A stretch of DNA of 64,000 bases from Phascolomyces articulosus (GCA_025677815.1 JAIXMP010000016.1:682001-746000), one strand, 5' to 3'; counted from the first letter of the stretch, positions 22,751 to 36,504 are shown. Notes: generated by a model not told the origin, from the letters alone. Numbers and translations are program-made.

Positions 22751-25700
22751 AAAAATCCCTACATAAATTTTTTTTTCCTATTTACAAATGTTGCTACATC
22801 TTAGCTTCTATCATGCCAATTTTTGATAATAATATCAATGTAATAAACTTAATTTTGTAAGACTATTTTTGCGAAATATATATAAAATATGTAATACTGA
22901 AGAAGATGAAACAATGATGCCGAGTTACAACATTCTTCCACTTTATGTATTAGATAGAACAGTCGTCGCAGCTTTGGTTGAAGAACTAGAATCTGAATCT
23001 GTGGATATCGCTTCCTGTACCAGTGCTAGTACCAGTTTTGGGAGCAAAAAAAAATCACCTCGTTCAAAAATAGTTTTTCAAACAGCCACCTTTAAAATTA
23101 TATCCAATACCCAGTAAAGTTCAGAGAAAAGAAAGCAATTATATAGATGACACGCATATATTTTTATAGTAACCAAAATTGTACATTTGTACCAAAAGGG
23201 TTGAACAATAATTACAATGCATGAATAGTAACAATATAAAAAATGGGAGACTCTTTAGAAATGACAATCCTAGAAATCTATGATATGATGTAAGTAGCTG
23301 TACGTTTTATTTGTTGTTTACTTATTATCTATGACGAGTCTATTAAAAATAAACAAAAGCATTGGGAAGCAATGTAAATCTTAGGCTACTAAGACGGACG
23401 ATATAGAGCAAGTGAGAATCATTACTTGGAACAAAATTACTACTTAGATACAAGTATCATCTCATTATTTATTCAATGGTATACTTTTTAGTCTGATTTG
23501 AACAATTCAAGGAAGCTTCTCTAAATTACCTTTATTATAATTACATATTCTTTTTTCTCAAATATATACTAATACCTATCTTGTATAATACTATCTCATT
23601 GACAATACTAATAAAGTATGAATGTGTTGCTTAGATTTTATAAACTTTGGGTGTACATACTCATATAAATGTTGGCCAATACAAACAAAAGATAGTATTG
23701 TACTTGTAGTAACAAGCCTTTCACCACAAAAAAAATTGTGAATTTTCGAGCTGTTCCAAAAGGGGTAGTTGGAGCACAAGAAGTTTTGTGAAGTTCTGTG
23801 AAGTGTAAAGTTTTGTAAAATTCTGTGATCCTTATTTAAATTAATAAAAACCTCCTTTATGGATCAAAGCTAATAAAAAGTTGAGATGAATAAAAATACT
23901 AGCCAAGTAATAAGCTCACCTGTTTAGTTAGTTATAACTGGTAAACAAAATAAGGCAAATATAATAGATAAAATAAACTAATGAAGAAGAATTGATAATG
24001 TGTGAGTACTAATTAAAGAAACTTAAATACTAATAATACTAATCATCGATAAAATGAACAACACCAATGCCGGTAATAATAAGGAGATAAAATAGATATT
24101 ATATATGAGAAAAGAGTATATGAAATGAAGAAAAAAGAAAGAAAGTGAAAGAAGTAAAGATCAATTCAAATATAAATGAAGAGAAAAGAAATAGCGCGGT
24201 GCAAATGGATAAACAAGTAAGACGCCAAAATCGATAATAATTAGATCCTAATGCGGATCAATATTATAATAAGGTGACTTCCCCAGGTGTTATGCTGTTG
24301 AGAATCATATTGGGATATATATAATAGCAACGAAATGCTGTAGAGTTATTATCTCTATCTATCATTGGCATCTTAAGAATACTAGCTTGTATTTAGATTG
24401 CGCTCGCTTCAATTAAAGAATGTTTGCTACGAGGAGAATTACCAATTGTAGAGGTTCCACATGGGCAACTTTATCTTAATAATGATAACTAATATTTATA
24501 CACCTGTAACTTTATTTATTCGTGGGAAGTATAAGGTTGATGGTTTTGGGTCAAATGTAAAATGCTTTAATTACAAAATGTAGATAATAGACGATATATA
24601 TGACGAATACCAAAAGTAGTTCTCTTTATTAATAAAGTGATTTATTAGTTTGGCATCAACATCCATTACGATGATAAAGTCATGCAGCAGCGTTTGATAC
24701 CTTCTCGTGCAATAAATGTCACTCATATAAATGATCAAGTACATAAAATTTCCTCACATAGTAGGCCTTATAAGCTCACCTCTAGCTCTTTTTTCTATTA
24801 GGCGTGATTTTGGCTAAATGATAAGCCATCCTAATAATTTACATTTTCTGTTTCTTTGGTTACCACAATGAGTACGTGGTACAGAAATAAAAATGACAGT
24901 AATAGGATGATGGAACGGATTAAGCATCCGAGCCGATGGATCATATAAAAATGGTAAAAGAAAACAACAATCATGTGCACGTGGAAATATTGAAAACCAA
25001 AAGATGAATTGAGCTGTCATCGCCTGTACCTTATTCCAAACCTAAAAGAAAGTATGATTGGTACCATGCCATGCAAGTGTCCTTAAATTTCCTTTTGGAC
25101 ACTTTTCTGTTTCAGATTTTTTTATGTGTGGGGAACTAACTGTCAAAAATCAAATCCGACAATTGCAAATCAGACCATCCGATCAAAAATAGTTAAGGCA
25201 GTTATAGTGTAACATACGTGTCGATTTATTCCTACGATTCTTTTTTAGCAATGATATTTATACTTCTCAGTAGTTGTACTTTGATCTTATAAAATATATA
25301 TGCCAATAGGATATATATCCGTTACCGAGAAACACCAAAACACGGAAAACTTAATCATTGCTGTTGTTTGACACTGACATTGAGTTAAATATACGTAAGA
25401 TTACATATATAGTAAATTAGAATAGATGATGCATTCCACAACATTTGCATTTATATTCAATATGTATCAATCAACAAGAATATCACATAGTGTACTAAGC
25501 TACAGGCTCTTATGTTATTGATTTAGTGAATTTGTCAAGTTATCACTCATGATGATAATTAAAAAGAAAATATTTCAAAATTAGAAAATTATGTAATAAT
25601 ATTGATTGGTCAATATGACCTGGATAACAATCCGTTGACTTTTTTTTTTTTTATTTTTCTTGGTTGTTTACGCGTTTCAGCGGTTTGTACTTGTACCAAG

Positions 25701-27411
25701 GCAATAAAAAACTTATCGCCGACAGATCACCAAAGCTTTTATTTGGCAGAATGTTAGTTTATGCCATTATATATGGATTTTTTTTATCTACACTATTCGA
25801 AAGAATAATATAATTCATATAAATTGTATGGATGTTCCGAGAAAGATTAGATGGATAAAGAATGAATATCTCATATTCATCCAGTGAGCCATTTTCTCAA
25901 TGGTCGGAAAAAATGTGAATAGATAATAGTTATTCACAGTTGAGTTAATTCAGGCACATGGTTTAACTATCACTCGAGTGTTGTGTTGATGAGTTTGATC
26001 CAAAAATAAAGCAGGTGGGCGAGCATCCTTTCACCGAGACAATGGATATGAGTCATTATTTGCTGTCAATAGATTGATTTATAAATAATGCCTCTAGCTT
26101 ACTAACACACAACAACAATAAAATATACTCATTGCACTACGTACTGTAAAATTATGAAATTTTTTATAGCTAACAACAATTAATGATTCTTTGTTTATAT
26201 AATTTCTTTGTCATATAATAAATAGCTTACATTTTATGCACAAGCTATTGAATCCTAGTCAATTGACTCAATAATACCAGCCATCGGCATAACTTTACTT
26301 ACAACCACTGACTACTCTTTTTATAATTGTGTGAAAAAAAAATTGCGGAGAGCAAACCGTCATCTCCGCACGATGGTTGCTTCTGATCCAATCAAATATT
26401 ACGGAATAAAAATCCGTGTAACACAAGCGTTTTCATTTTTGCATGGTAACACATAGATTTCAGAATGTTCGAGGCAGGAACAAAAGATAGGTATATGCAG
26501 TAAGTAGAGAAAAAAAATTCTTCATCAATTCCCTTTTATAGATTGGGACATTATAAATAATGTTCAACCTACAACTATTGTTAGAGAAGGTTCAACGAAA
26601 ATAATATGTTTTGTTGATATAACAAGAGGAAGTTTGGCACCAAACAAAAAGTTCTATGAATGGTTTGTTTTGACAGTAAGGGGACAGTATGGTCATACGT
26701 AGTAGACTCAGCGAATATCACGCTGAAAACAAAGCTTTTAACTCTATCGAGCTTTGCTATCATGATTACTTGTAATGAAATACGAGCAATAAAGTTGAAC
26801 ATAAGTGCTAATAATTAATTATACGCTATATGTAGTAATGTGTGAGGTTAACGTTATCAAACTAGCACTCATTTTATCTTGACAGCCATTTACACCTATT
26901 CAAATCCAGCGTTTTCATGTAAACCATAGGTAGTATTCATGATTATTATAGTAGAAAAAAATTATGTAGTATGCAGAAATTTTGATACTAAATAAACGAA
27001 AGAATAATATATGTAGCTGATCTTTATACAGGCAACGTAAGATTTTATATATTTCAGTGTTGTGCAAAACAAACTTAATATAGTCAATAATGCTCATTGT
27101 AGTCTTTTTTGTTTATATGGCTATTAATGTCTTTGCATACTAAATAAAAATGAGTTTTACTATTATATTAATAAGTTCAAGAGATAGTTTATGGTAGTAA
27201 AAGATTTCCTGAATACATATTTTTTTAGTTGAAAGGAAAAAAAAAATTAACGAGAAGATTGAATAAGAATATACATATCGGGGAGCGGAAGAAACTAATA
27301 ATAAGGTGTTATTAAAAAGGGAATATTATATACATGGGAGATATTCAATATCTCGACTATAAGTGACGTGTTTGGTTTGAAAGAAGAGGCAGAAAAGAGA
27401 GAAGAGAGAAA
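22751..27411. other. 4.7 kb gene-poor AT-rich region
   Basis: The region lies between the stop of the ALDH gene and the stop of the MFS gene. Nothing gives a splice-consistent protein. The open frame at 22869-23117 has a moderately coding-like middle (VAALVEELESESVDIAS) but no family match. Degenerate decamer repeats lie at 23776-23830. A cluster of inverted repeats and a TATA-like, CA-rich leader at 25971-26420 looks like an orphan promoter; the ATG at about 26154 gives only MKFFIANNN. The rest may be decayed mobile or duplicated DNA; no intact transposase was found. Confidence 0.45.
23776..23830. repeat. Degenerate tandem decamers
   Basis: Five imperfect copies of AGTTYTGTGA-like units follow one another (AGTTTTGTGA, AGTTCTGTGA, AGTGTAA, AGTTTTGTAA, AATTCTGTGA). 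The array lies in gene-free DNA and could be a diverged minisatellite. Confidence 0.5.
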
Positions 27412-29351
27412 TTATGGAGTGAAACGGAAGTTAGGATGAGAATGACCCAATTCATCAATTTCTTCCTTGGTAAGACCATCCAACATGTAATCCTTTTTGC
27501 CAAGGGAGCGTTGACGGTTCTTCCAGCGAAGGTTAATGGTAGCAGTAATAGCGACACACATAACAATAACACCAGCGGCCAAATTGATGGCATGGCCAAC
27601 AGTATATTCGGGTGCTTCAGTCTTGAGATAAGTCCAGGTAGCCAATAGACCACCAAGAGAACCGATACTGACACCAGTAGCACTGGCAATGGCACGTACC
27701 ATAGGACCAGCAGCGTTTTCTACTAGCCAACCAATTTGCATGGGAGAACCAGTAAAAGCACCTGCAGTAGCAAAGAAAATGGCCATATAACGAACACCTG
27801 TCATTTCCATAGGAACAGCGAGAAGAATGATAAAAGCAACAGTAATCAATACAGCGACAACGCCACCGATAATAACACCACGTGTTCTATAATAATCGGA
27901 AAGGATACAAAGGACAATACAAACGACTGTACCAACGGCATAAGGAGGTACAGTCATCAATTGAGATTGAATGGAATCGTAACCCATGGTAGCCAAAAGA
28001 GAAGGCTATAAGGATAAAAAAAAATCAGGTAAGAATTATAAAAATTATTAAATAATTCAGTTAATTTATATGTTTCTTGTATACATACCATGAAAAGAGC
28101 AATGGAATTCATACACAAGAGCGAACAGAACAAGCCAATAGACATCAGAATGGTATGCAAGTTCATGATAGCAAGCTTGAAATGTTGCTTATGAAGTTTA
28201 GTTTGGTTATGAGTAAGGACTTCCAATTGAATACGTAAGGCACCAACATGACGTTCTTCAGGAGTCAAGAAGCTGGCAGTTTCGGGTGATTTTGGCAAAA
28301 AGATATAGCAAATGACACCAGTGATCATGGTAAGAATACCTTCAAAGAAGAAAATATTACGCCAGGTATGCATCATACCCCATGGTGGAATCATATGTAA
28401 ACCAGTGGCAAGTAAACCGCCAAAACCACCTGCCAAACTGGCAAAAGAAGCATATAAACCGACACGAGTGACAAGTTCATAACGACGATAGCTATATTAT
28501 TTGGAAAACGTGAAAAATATGTTAATAATCTTAACGAAAGAAAGGGATTATCGAGGAAATATTCATAAGAAATTAAATAGAAAACGTACAAGGTGGAAAG
28601 CATATATGAAATACCAGGCATGATACCGGCTTCAGCGACACCAAGAATGGCACGAGCGGCTGTAATACCACCAAAACTTGTGCAGAAACCGATACACATA
28701 GTCAAAAGACCAAATGCACATGTGATAAGAGAGAGCCAAATCTAATAATAACAAAAAAAAACAATCGTTAGATCAATTGAATCTCATGATTACACCGTGT
28801 TACAATTACAAGTAATAAAGTTCGATGAAACTTACTCTAGGACCAAATTTCTTACAAAGGATATTAGTGGGACTAAAGAAATGAATGATAATATATAATT
28901 GGTATGACTGTTGAAAGAATAATATAATACAGACATTGATTACTAAGTAGGAATAAGAACTTACACTTCAAAGAGAACGTAGGTAATAAAGAAAGCGGTC
29001 AACGCAAGATTGAATCGGACACCAGTCAATTCAAGTTCATCTTCCATACCAAGTACTCTGGCATTACCCATGTTTGATCTATAACATAGAATAATGGATT
29101 ATTAGTTACCCACATCCAATGATGAGATATATATTATTTTATTATTACTAGTACAATGTATACCTATCGATAAATGCCATAAGGTAGATCAAAGTAACAA
29201 TAGGCATAATGCGTAAATCATATTTTCTTCGAATTCTAGCTTCAATCTTTGGGTCGATTTCTTCCAAGGAAGCTGGCAAATCCGTATGTGATAATTCAAC
29301 TGAATCATCCGTCTTTAATTTGGTGACTACCACTTTTTCCGTTGCTGCCAT
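27412..29351 (-). CDS. MFS transporter, allantoate permease / nicotinate transporter (Dal5/Tna1) family
   Basis: About six exons from ATG 29351 (MAATEKVVVTKLKTDDSVEL) to the stop at 27412 give roughly 490 residues. An acidic cytosolic N-terminus leads to RRKYDLRIMPIVTLIYLMAF and IDRSNMGNARVLGMEDELEL, which with LGVAEAGIMPGISYMLS, YELVTRVGLYASFASLAGG and WRNIFFFEGILTMITGVICY are hallmarks of the anion:cation symporter group containing yeast Dal5, Tna1 and Vht1. FLPKSPETASFLTPEER opens the central loop, and six further segments end with LTKEEIDELGHSHPNFRF. It should sit in the plasma membrane and co-import an organic anion (ureido acids, nicotinate or similar) with protons; the exact substrate cannot be read. 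A CGG-N6-CCG site lies about 150 bases upstream. Confidence 0.9.
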
Positions 29352-29503
29352 TTTTTTTTGTGGGGAAAAAGTATAAGAATAAAAAAAAAAGAAAAAGGAA
29401 AATGTGGGGAAAGGTAATTTTTTTATTTTTTATATCTTTTTCTTCGGATGGATTGTCAACCAATGAAAAACTGAATAAAAGATATGAATGGATGAAAATA
29501 AAA

Positions 29504-29515
29504 CGGACGTGTCCG
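29504..29515. promoter_or_regulatory. CGG-N6-CCG inverted site upstream of the MFS permease
   Basis: CGGACGTGTCCG has perfect inverted arms CGGAC/GTCCG, that is CGG triplets pointing inward with six bases between. Zn2Cys6 dimers such as Ppr1 and UaY are known to bind CGG-N6-CCG, and UaY controls purine and allantoin use, which fits an allantoate-type permease. It sits 153 bases upstream of the start codon. Binding here is inference. Confidence 0.45.
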
Positions 29516-31161
29516 TGTTTTTTTTCATGAACGAAACGTAAATTCGTTTCGGTGAGGATATTCCGCACAAGGTCCTTTGAAAAAAGAAAACGGATCAGGG
29601 TATCCAATTGGATTGATATCCGGTAAGAAAGTTTCTCGTACGTAAAGGTGTTCACACGATTCTAAACAAGGGACAACTCCGTATTCTTTTTACAAGCATC
29701 TCTCTTTTGTCTTGGACTTTTATCTGTGTTACCACATTTGTATTTGGTTTTACCCCACAACACAGCATAACAAGTACGTAAGTACCCAGATGGAATTGAA
29801 CCAGTCGTAAATAATGTAATGGGGCGGGGTTTTGGTGGTGATGATACAGTGGGAGAAACTGGGTCAATGAAAAATTACAAATCAAGAAGAGATACATACG
29901 GCCAATATTGATGTTGGCAACTAGTATAAAATATATCTACTAATATGTTGCCATCAAAAAAACTTATTGCTTTTTGCATATCATATTATTCAAGTGTAAC
30001 AAGCTATCTCCTCGCACAAATAGACTTCATTTGGTCTTATAATAACTTTATATAGATCAAAGAGAAAATATTTGTCGTCGTCATTCATTCATATCATCAT
30101 TTGATGATATCAACGGTCGTAGATCAAAAATATTAATGAAATAAAACCCAGTAAGAATCCATAGAAACGAAGGATTGTTTAGATTATTTTGGTGGATTCT
30201 TTTACTTATCCAAAGGGATTAGTTTATTTCAATACTTAATTCATTATGAATAATGATAATTCAATTTAAATACAATTCTTTTGTTCTATTAAATAAAAAA
30301 AACAGTGAAACGTATCCATCAGAAATCCATTTAAACAAATAGAATTCGTTCACTGGTTGCAAAGGAAAAACTTTGTTTTCGACGGGACCAAATAACGGTG
30401 AAAAAAAGTCTAACCAAAAAAACCTTTTTAGGAAAAATTCTGGGGTGTTTTTGTCATAATTTTCTTACCCAGCAGACTGCAAATAATTTTTCTTTACATC
30501 TAATAGATCAAAATTCGATCGAGTATACCCTCTCCCATCATGAGCTGGGGTAAGAGAGTCTTTAGTTATGCAGAATATTCATGTTTTACGGGTGATTCTT
30601 CCGAACAACAAAATATCCAGGGCATCATTCATGCGAATTTATTTATTTTATCAGTTGGTATTAAATAATAATACGTAGAGGGATTAAAGCATGTCTAACT
30701 CTTATTTTTTTTTGGGATTTTCAATCAATTTCAATTCCACTGCGACAAACGGTCATTCTCATTCGAAACTGCTGGTTATGATTAAATATACACTTTATTT
30801 TATTTTGACTGTGTGAACGGAGGAAGTACCCGTAATTTTTTTTTGTGCGTGTGAGAAGTAATACTACTGTGCCAAGCCAAAACTAAAACAAAAAGTGATA
30901 TCGTGGAGAGAGTTTCTATTATTCTACATACAGAACAAAGGATGACAACACTCAACAATCCCAACAAAAAAAAATGATGGAATAATAACATTGACTTCGT
31001 TGCATCCCGAACCTTACCATAATTTTTACATGTCGTTTATTTTTAAACTTCTTATCATCATCTACAACTTTTATAGTACAAGGATATGTTTTATTACCGG
31101 ATTTTTTATGATATAAATCAAAGATGTTTAACAACTAAATGATATTAGATGTTCGAATTGA

Positions 31162-31320
31162 GATGGAAATACATTATATGCAGGTCGCTATTTGCAATTC
31201 GAACGATTAAGTCCGGATCCACGGGAATTGCGTTTCAGTTCTTTTTGTCGCTCTATCCAAAAAAATACTTTATTTTCTTACGTACGTACTGGTGTTGAAT
31301 ATATGATAACAATTTATTAG
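31162..31320 (+). other. Exon-like remnant, family unknown
   Basis: An open frame of 52 codons with coding-like composition reads YLQFERLSPDPRELRFSSF and CRSIQKNTLFSYVRTGVEYM before a TAG at 31318-31320. A tatgcag acceptor precedes it at 31183. It stands alone in AT-rich DNA, so it may be a last exon left from a deleted gene. Confidence 0.3.
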
Positions 31321-33890
31321 CACTTAAAATAAATAAATAAAAAAGAAACAGAGAAAATTAGCAATACACCAACTTTTTCGCTTTTCCTCTTCGAGATCTT
31401 ATCTATTATATTGTGATCCAATAGTTAAGTTGCCGACTCATTAGTTTTTCATCTATTACGTATATCATAATAATAGATTCTGCTCGCTATTCCATATCAA
31501 TATCTACGGTCAGTGATAGTTGTAATGATTCATTTTTGTTACTCTACGTTCATATATGGTTGATAAGATTTGTTTTATATACGCGGGGCACATTTTTTAT
31601 TGTCAAAGTTTGACCTTGATGATATGGTAAAGAACTTGTGTTGTTGCCATTTAAAAAAAAATCGTGTGTATGTACTAGTCAATGCCATATTGGATAAAAG
31701 CATGAATAAGAATCATTTTGATAATGATACTAGAATTAAATCAACGAATGTTTATACACACATAAACAAAGATTACATTATTTACTGCTATATTACCACG
31801 ATATATTATATACATATTAAGCTATTATTATTATTATTACATGTAGATGAACAACGCATGATAGAATAACCTAGAAAGCATGACTCTCCCCGTTTCACAA
31901 AAAAGTATATATTACAACTTTTGCTAACTCTTTTCGGTATATACAAATATTTAATATATATTTTAAGATCCATTATCTATGATGATGGTTTGTATTGATA
32001 CAATAAAAAGACTCTATATAAGAAGATGAAACATTATAAGACCAAGTATGACCAAAAGAAATGTTGATATCACCAGGAAAAATGAAAATAAGTATCCATG
32101 CTCATACATTCATTCCTCAATGGCTTGTAATATGATACTTTATTCTCATTGAAATGACGATGAATTTAGTTCGAGGGCGCTGCGTAATAACTGCTATTTT
32201 TTAGTAACAAGTATTTTTTTAACATCTCATATCTTACGTTTGTATTCATCACCAGTGTCTCAATAAAAAAAATAGTGTACTTATATAACATTTATCTGTG
32301 TAGACCGATGATTGAAACATAAATAGATAGCATCTAGCCTTATCAAAACAACGAATGATAAGTTGTTATTCCTCCCCGTATTGATTCTATTATTGTTCTC
32401 ATCACTCATCGCTATTATTCAAATGAAATACTTTTATACTGAATATATACAGAACTGTGTGAGCTATCGTACATACAAATATCTAGCAGTGTGTGAATTC
32501 CATAGGTTACTTAATAAATGGTTCCCTATATTTGGATGCTTTTAGAAATAATTTGGGACCTTCACCTCAAAGAAACAGATACAGATAAGTTTTCCGTTGG
32601 TAGTGCAAGAAATCCATTATGGGAAAAGGTTTACTGGAGAAAAAAATTGGTAATCTTTTTACCGTTGAATTTGGATGTGCAAATTAGTCCCTTCTTTTTA
32701 TGGCTAAACGTATGGTTTGAAGAGAGAAGGTAACACGAAAGTTGAACAAACAGAAAGAGAAGAGAGAGAAGGGAACAATGATCCAAATGCGCGCCAAGAA
32801 CACATTTCTACTATGGAATTATTGGATAGTAGTAGTAGGCCTTGGATGGTCAGTATTACTGAGATGTTTAGTCATTGTATTGAATAATAGAACAGTATAT
32901 ATGTAATTTGCTTCTCATTCTCAGTTCCAATAACTGTGTTGTCATGATGAATACTGGTGACTTTGATAATATACATAGTCAATGCTTAGTATATAGGATA
33001 ATAAACAGACAGACTAGTTTGTTAACATGTCACTATGATAATATATATAGCCAAAAAAAAATAATGATGTCATGTTAAAGTACTACTACCACTTTGTATT
33101 GAATACGGCTTTTCTTTATAAAATGGTAATAAAAATAAATAACAATACTGATAATCATTTTAGGATATTAAAGAAAAAACGAGGAGTTCTTTTCATGTAA
33201 TCATATTATTATAATATTGGATTATACGTATTGGTTGGAAACACTTGTTTTTTTTTTCAAATAGGAGGTTTCTTTTTATCACACAGTCATTACCATCGTT
33301 TTTTTTTTTTTTGTTGGGGGTAGGAGCGAGAAAAAGGGGAGGTCTATAGAAGATGATAATGAGTAGTTTTATAGCAGCTAATGAGAATGAGGGATGATCG
33401 AGCGTGTGTAACTAAGTAAGTGTGTGAGTGGATATGTGTATATATAGATAATTAATAAGGGGTGAAGAAAAGAAATTGGATTCTTGTCAAACTGTAAAAA
33501 AAAACATAAACGCATGGACCCAATCATTGTATTTTTTTAAGGAGAATGATAAACAAAAACTCGTTTTCTTGACGAGTCATTCTTTTTGTTTTGTCTTTTT
33601 TCATATTATTATTATTGGTTCATTTTGCGATGATGTATATGTGTGTTTGAGTTTAAGCTATTGTACAGGTAATAATATATAAAAAAAATATATGTATATA
33701 ATTATGTATAATAGAAAGAAAAAAGCTCATCTGTCAAAAATTATCCAAATGTGCATTTTGTGGATAAGTGAGTGAGAAACCAAAAAAAAAAAGGGTTATT
33801 GAGCGGAGATGTACTTCCTTCACAAAATATTATATGTTAAAGAACAATGATTATAAGGAGGAAAATATTGGGGCACAGCCCTCAACCTCG

Positions 33891-36504
33891 TTAATCATCC
33901 GAAAAGACAACCGTCTCCGAATCCGAATCCCCTTCATGATATAACGTCACTATAATAATAACAATAATATACAACAAGAAATCACTAGATTAGTTGTATT
34001 TACAACAAGAACAAGAACAAGAACAACAACGCGTATATTGTTATGATGATCGCTTACCAGAATTAAACTTTGAAAAAGGGTTACTGCTACTCGCTTCAAT
34101 AGGTGCATCATGATCAAGATCCAAACTCACACTTTCATGCAAGGGGCGCTGCGGGTTTTGAATAGATTGAGAAGGCACGATAGGTGGTGTCATATGCCTC
34201 AAAAGTGCAAACTTGATCGTTCGAAAAAATGGATGAGCTTTGACATCGCTAGCGCCTGCACGCGACCCAAGCCGAGCATCCTCCTGTTTGTCAAGTAATC
34301 GACGTACTAGATTTTTACAATTGTTGGAAACCGCCTGCGGTTCAATTTTATTACGTCGATTGCTATGACTTGGGTATCGGTGTTGATTAGTCGTGTTATT
34401 ATTATTACTTTTAAAATATGAGGTGGTTGATCGTTCGGGGAAAATGATATCTGTATGTAAGATTTTGGAGAATGTTTCATTTCGTGTTGAACCTTTAAAT
34501 GGTGTTGTCCCATACTAAAAAGAAAATGAAAGTCATTATCTTTTTAGCCTTTTGGTTGTTTTACTAGTTTTCGTGGTCATAGTAAACGAAAAAAAAAATT
34601 CCACAAAACAGGGAGTGCCAAAAGACATGATCAAGTTGTCATCATGGTAAAATAAAGTGTTGTATAATAATAATAATAATAATAATAATCTGATTGTTTT
34701 CCTTACCAACATTTCAAAAATTAAAATGCCTAATGTCCACCAGTCTACTGAACTTGTATGACCACATCCACGGATTACTTCTGGTGCAATGTATTCTATG
34801 TATTTGTATTATATATTGGTTATTCATGCATATTATTATTTGTGGTGTTATTAAAAAAATTATTAATATTACCTTCAGTTCCTACAAAACTATTTGTTCG
34901 TAAATGTGCAATACAAGTCTTGGTATCAATGGAAGGTGGCTATATTGTTATAATGCGTGTTAATAATCAATAGTATAATAAACATATTAAATAAATTAAA
35001 AGCCCAAAAAAAACATACAATATGAGGAGAAGCTGATTTTACAATATTAGGTGGACATGGAGGATTTGATTGTTTACTAAGATCAAAATCCGTCAACATT
35101 AAATGTCCACTTTGATGTAATAAGATATCTAGAAAACAGAGCATTGCATCATGATTAATGATCCTAGATATGTAAGTAGATAACAATCAACACAACAATG
35201 TGAATTATAATATTTACTTTCAGGTTTCAAATCACGATAGATAAAGCCTTGAAGATGAAGATATTCAAGGGCAGCAATGACTTCTGCAGCATAGAATTTG
35301 GCCCCTTCTTCATTAAGACACCTTCCAGGTCTTGATTGAAGTGCACGAAAGAATTCACCACCCATACAATATTCTGTCACAAAATATAAAAAATCTTGAC
35401 TTTGAAATGAATGATAAAGGGTAACAATAAATGGATGATTCGCACTCGCCAAGATTTCTTGTTCAGCTAAAACTCGTTTGATCTTGTTCCGTCGAATCAT
35501 TTCTTTCTTTGATAAAACTATTTTCAGGGGGGAAAAAGATTGTTTTTTTTGGGGGGGAAAGACAAGAAGTGGAGAAAAAAAAAGAGAGAGAGACAAAGGG
35601 AATTCCATGAAAAAAATAGGGGGGAGTGGGAGGAGAGTGAGAGAAATCAGTTAGAATTATAGATGGTTACTTATTACTGTAGAGTCTTAACATATAGAAT
35701 GAAATTACATATTATATATATATATATAATATCATTACTATATAGCATGCTACTCTTTTAGGGTTTTTTTTTCATTTTGGAGAAAAATATATACCTTTCA
35801 TTGCCATTAATTTCTCGGTACCTTTTTGTTTAACAAGGTATACTTTACCAACATCACCTCGACCTAATAATCGTACTTTGGAAAAACTATAATATAATGT
35901 AGGATATTCACCATGAGTGATTCATATAGTGCTTTTAAAACAAAGATATTTATCATCCAGAAATTAAAAAGTGATCATACCTGCTAGGACCCACTTGAAC
36001 TTCACGAACTTTTACACTATTGGCAGCATAAGACCGTCGATTCAATTTAAAACATTCAGATCGATATAAATTTTGTCTAGTCATTCGACTAGTAGCCAAG
36101 GTTGTTGTGGAAGAAAGTGGGGAAGATTTCATATCATAACCAGGGATCGGTGGTACTGATTTGTTTGTTTCCAACATATTTTTTGCATTAGGTGCTGAAG
36201 CAATGCGCCGTACTGATTTGTTATTATTATTCATATGGCCAGGGTGATGATGATGATGTTGTTGCTGTCGTTGTTCTTGATGAAACCAACTATTACTTCT
36301 GATACCCTTTTGATGTTGTAAATCATCAAATTGAGAAGGAACACCAAATTGCATTATTGATGAAACAGTATCCGTTTTTTCTTGTTGATATTGTTGGTCT
36401 TGTTCTTCAGCCGTTTGTCGTAAATTAGTTGTGCTTTTAAAAAACCAACGCGTTAAACGTGAGGAATAAGTTGCACTGGTAGGTTGTGGCGGTGCAGGTT
36501 CCAT
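33891..36504 (-). CDS. AGC serine/threonine kinase of the Nrc-2 / Fpk1 (flippase kinase) type
   Basis: Seven or so exons give about 550 residues from [20 protein letters not shown] (start 36504) to [14 protein letters not shown] (stop 33891). The N-terminal 170 residues are Ser/Gln/His-rich and probably regulatory. The kinase domain has the Gly loop [13 protein letters not shown], the ATP Lys in KLMAMKVLSKKEM, the alpha-C Glu in LAEQEIL, catalytic [16 protein letters not shown], metal-binding DFD instead of DFG ([11 protein letters not shown]), the activation segment [15 protein letters not shown] and [21 protein letters not shown] and the long insert before FVGTEEYIAPE are features of phototropin/Nrc-2/Fpk1 kinases. 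Yeast members phosphorylate P4-ATPase flippases to control membrane asymmetry and polarity. The C-terminal tail carries NPFSKFNS. Confidence 0.9.

Larger units (their letters stand above)
29352..33890. other. 4.5 kb gene-poor AT-rich region
   Basis: The left end is the promoter of the MFS gene; the right end is the 3' flank of the AGC kinase. Between them I found only weak items: an exon-like piece at 31162-31320, and short ORFs at 30540-30668 (MSWGKRVFSYAEYSCFTG..) and 32778-32906 (MIQMRAKNTFLLWNYWIVVV.., hydrophobic, possibly signal-anchor-like). Other open frames are products of AT or T-rich sequence. No tRNA, rRNA or intact mobile element was seen. Confidence 0.45.

Noticed and set aside
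22869..23117. 82-codon ORF 3' of the ALDH gene
   Set aside because: The middle looks slightly coding, but there is no family match, no splice support and a poly-A-rich context.
31570..31869. 99-codon ORF in the gene-poor region
   Set aside because: Ile/Tyr/Leu-rich composition follows from AT-rich and TTA-repeat DNA, with no conserved motif.
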